Positions 62,811 through 64,000 of a DNA stretch of 64,000 nucleotides are shown here, piece after piece. The notes beneath the pieces were generated by a model. That model was not told the DNA's origin. It made no database searches and saw nothing but the letters and a program-made list of their open reading frames with translations. Numbering within the stretch: position 1 is the stretch's first letter; every line of letters begins with the position of its first letter. The stretch covers positions 1-64,000 of the forward strand of contig CACXUY010000009.1 in the NCBI GenBank assembly GCA_902770965.1. The letters are read 5' to 3'. The position numbers were made by a program, and so were the translations under genes. Source of the DNA: an uncultured Lachnospiraceae bacterium. GTDB taxonomy: Bacteria; Bacillota; Clostridia; Lachnospirales; Lachnospiraceae.

Positions 62811-64000
62811 GTGCGAACCAGCGGTATTTTACTTCCGGTGTTCAGCCTGCCAGGCAAGTATGGCATAGGCTGTTTCTCAGAGGAAGCGTATAGTTTTGTG
62901 GATTTTCTTGTGGAGGCCGGGCAGACCTACTGGCAGATCCTGCCCTTGGGACCTACCGGGTACGGGGATTCGCCTTATCAAGCCTTATCAACATTCGCGG
63001 GGAATCCTTACATGATAGACCTGGAGGACCTGACCGGACAGGGGCTGCTCACTGAGGCGGAATGTGAAGCGGTGGATTTTTGTGACGATGAAAGCTCAGT
63101 AGATTATGGTAAGCTCTACAACGGCAGGATGAAGCTGCTCAGAAAAGCTTATGAGAGAAGCTCTCACAAAGAGTCAGAGGAATTCGCTTCTTTTCGGAGG
63201 GATAACGGGTTCTGGCTCTCGGATTACGCGCTCTTTATGGCGGTCAAGGATGCCCACGCCGGTGCCGGGATGGAAGAGTGGGAGACAGATATCCGGGACT
63301 ATAGACCGAAAGCCGTGAAGGAGTGGACAGATAAATGCCAGAATAGTATCGGTTTTTACGAGTACCTGCAATTTGAATTCGCAAGGCAGTGGAGCAAGCT
63401 TAAAGCTTATGCCAATAAAAAGGGCATCGGCATCATCGGCGATATCCCTATCTATGTTTCTGCGGACAGCTCCGATTTCTGGGCGCACAGAGAGCTGTTT
63501 CAGCTTGACGACAGAGGTCGTTTACGCATGATCGCGGGCGTGCCGCCGGACGGATTCTCGGCGACCGGCCAGATCTGGGGCAACCCTCTTTATAACTGGG
63601 AGAAGCAAAGCAAGACCGGCTACGATTGGTGGATAAAACGAATCGCAAAATGCAGGGAGCTCTATAATGTCATCCGTATAGATCATTTCCGCGGCTTCGA
63701 TGAATACTTTGCCATCCCATCTGGATCCGACACTGCGGCTGCGGGACATTGGGAGAAGGGACCGGGCACGGCGCTTTTTGACGCGATCAAGGCTGCCCTG
63801 GGAGAGACGTCGATAATCGCGGAGGATTTAGGTTATATGACAGAGTCTGTGCGGCAGATGGTTCGCGACACCGGCTTCCCGAACATGAAGGTTCTGGAAT
63901 TCGCCTTCGATTCCAGGGATTCCTCCGGAGCCATGGAGTATCTGCCCTTCCGCTATGAGCGCAACTGCGTCGTATATACGGGCACGCATGACAACGAGAC
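62811..64000 (+). CDS. malQ: 4-alpha-glucanotransferase (amylomaltase), cut by the window end
   Basis: A GTG start at 62811 is preceded by GGGAGG at 6 bases, and the frame is open to the window edge (396 codons present; about 500 expected). The N-terminus RTSGILLPVFSLPGKYGIGCFSEEAY and WQILPLGPTGYGDSPYQALSTFAGNPY are diagnostic of GH77. The catalytic nucleophile Asp (about 291, in IRIDHFRGF) and acid Glu (about 338, in IAEDLG) are present, and THDNE appears at the end. It transfers glucan chains among malto-oligosaccharides, fitting the upstream GH13 enzyme and sugar transporter. Confidence 0.95.
   Translation, partial: MRTSGILLPVFSLPGKYGIGCFSEEAYSFVDFLVEAGQTYWQILPLGPTGYGDSPYQALSTFAGNPYMIDLEDLTGQGLLTEAECEAVDFCDDESSVDYGKLYNGRMKLLRKAYERSSHKESEEFASFRRDNGFWLSDYALFMAVKDAHAGAGMEEWETDIRDYRPKAVKEWTDKCQNSIGFYEYLQFEFARQWSKLKAYANKKGIGIIGDIPIYVSADSSDFWAHRELFQLDDRGRLRMIAGVPPDGFSATGQIWGNPLYNWEKQSKTGYDWWIKRIAKCRELYNVIRIDHFRGFDEYFAIPSGSDTAAAGHWEKGPGTALFDAIKAALGETSIIAEDLGYMTESVRQMVRDTGFPNMKVLEFAFDSRDSSGAMEYLPFRYERNCVVYTGTHDNE

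Overview
The window looks like chromosomal DNA of an anaerobic Firmicute of the Lachnospiraceae type (Butyrivibrio and relatives, rumen or gut). This is inferred from gene content: Gram-positive lipoprotein ABC transporters, a GH3 beta-glucosidase with reversed domain order, DUF4214 surface repeats, DUF896/YnzC, DUF512 next to der, and strong AGGAGG ribosome binding sites. Base composition is roughly balanced, except for a visibly AT-richer stretch at about 13.6-21.4 kb. No rRNA, tRNA, CRISPR array, transposase or integrase was found.

Layout. 0-13.5 kb: a giant secreted protein with three serine-hydrolase modules and four DUF4214 repeats; a GMP synthase ATP-pyrophosphatase subunit with no glutaminase domain; a FIST-GGDEF diguanylate cyclase; a CDF metal exporter; a membrane-anchored, domain-permuted GH3 glucosidase. 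13.6-21.4 kb: an AT-rich accessory block with a partly deleted DUF4143 ATPase, a STAND/NB-ARC NTPase carrying six near-identical TPRs, an AAA-like/PD-(D/E)XK protein, and a PD-(D/E)XK nuclease fused to an SF1 (DUF2075) helicase. This is the best candidate for defence-type or uncharacterised biology. 21.5-28.5 kb: pyridoxal kinase, then a complete branched-chain amino acid ABC operon (livJHMGF) followed by a CBS-ACT regulator.

28.5-46.2 kb: a housekeeping run with many overlapping genes: DUF512 radical SAM protein, der, plsY, an orphan family-5 binding lipoprotein, rnhA, alaS, rpsU, phoH, ybeY, a MurJ/SpoVB-type flippase, two flavoproteins, DUF896 and an RlmI-type methyltransferase. 46.6-58.4 kb: a response-regulator/EAL phosphodiesterase on the minus strand, a polar amino acid ABC transporter followed by a DapF-fold racemase/epimerase, YfiH/PgeF, proB-proA, panE and a GH13 glucosidase. 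58.5-64 kb: an alpha-glucan uptake and use cluster (binding lipoprotein, two permeases, YesL-like DUF624 protein, malQ cut by the window end). GH13, transporter and MalQ plausibly act together on imported malto-oligosaccharides; the GH3 enzyme would act outside the cell on beta-glucosides.

Non-coding structure is notable. At least two families of dispersed palindromic repeats sit in intergenic gaps, often within a few bases of a stop codon: family A at about 24.10, 41.37 and 62.02 kb; family B at about 37.45, 44.82, 53.31 and 54.21 kb. A 44-bp segment occurs in perfect inverted copies at 44.94 and 53.37 kb. Several housekeeping enzymes (YbeY, the HI0933-type flavoprotein, the DapF-like enzyme) carry polar insertions, one of them a clear 18-bp tandem repeat.
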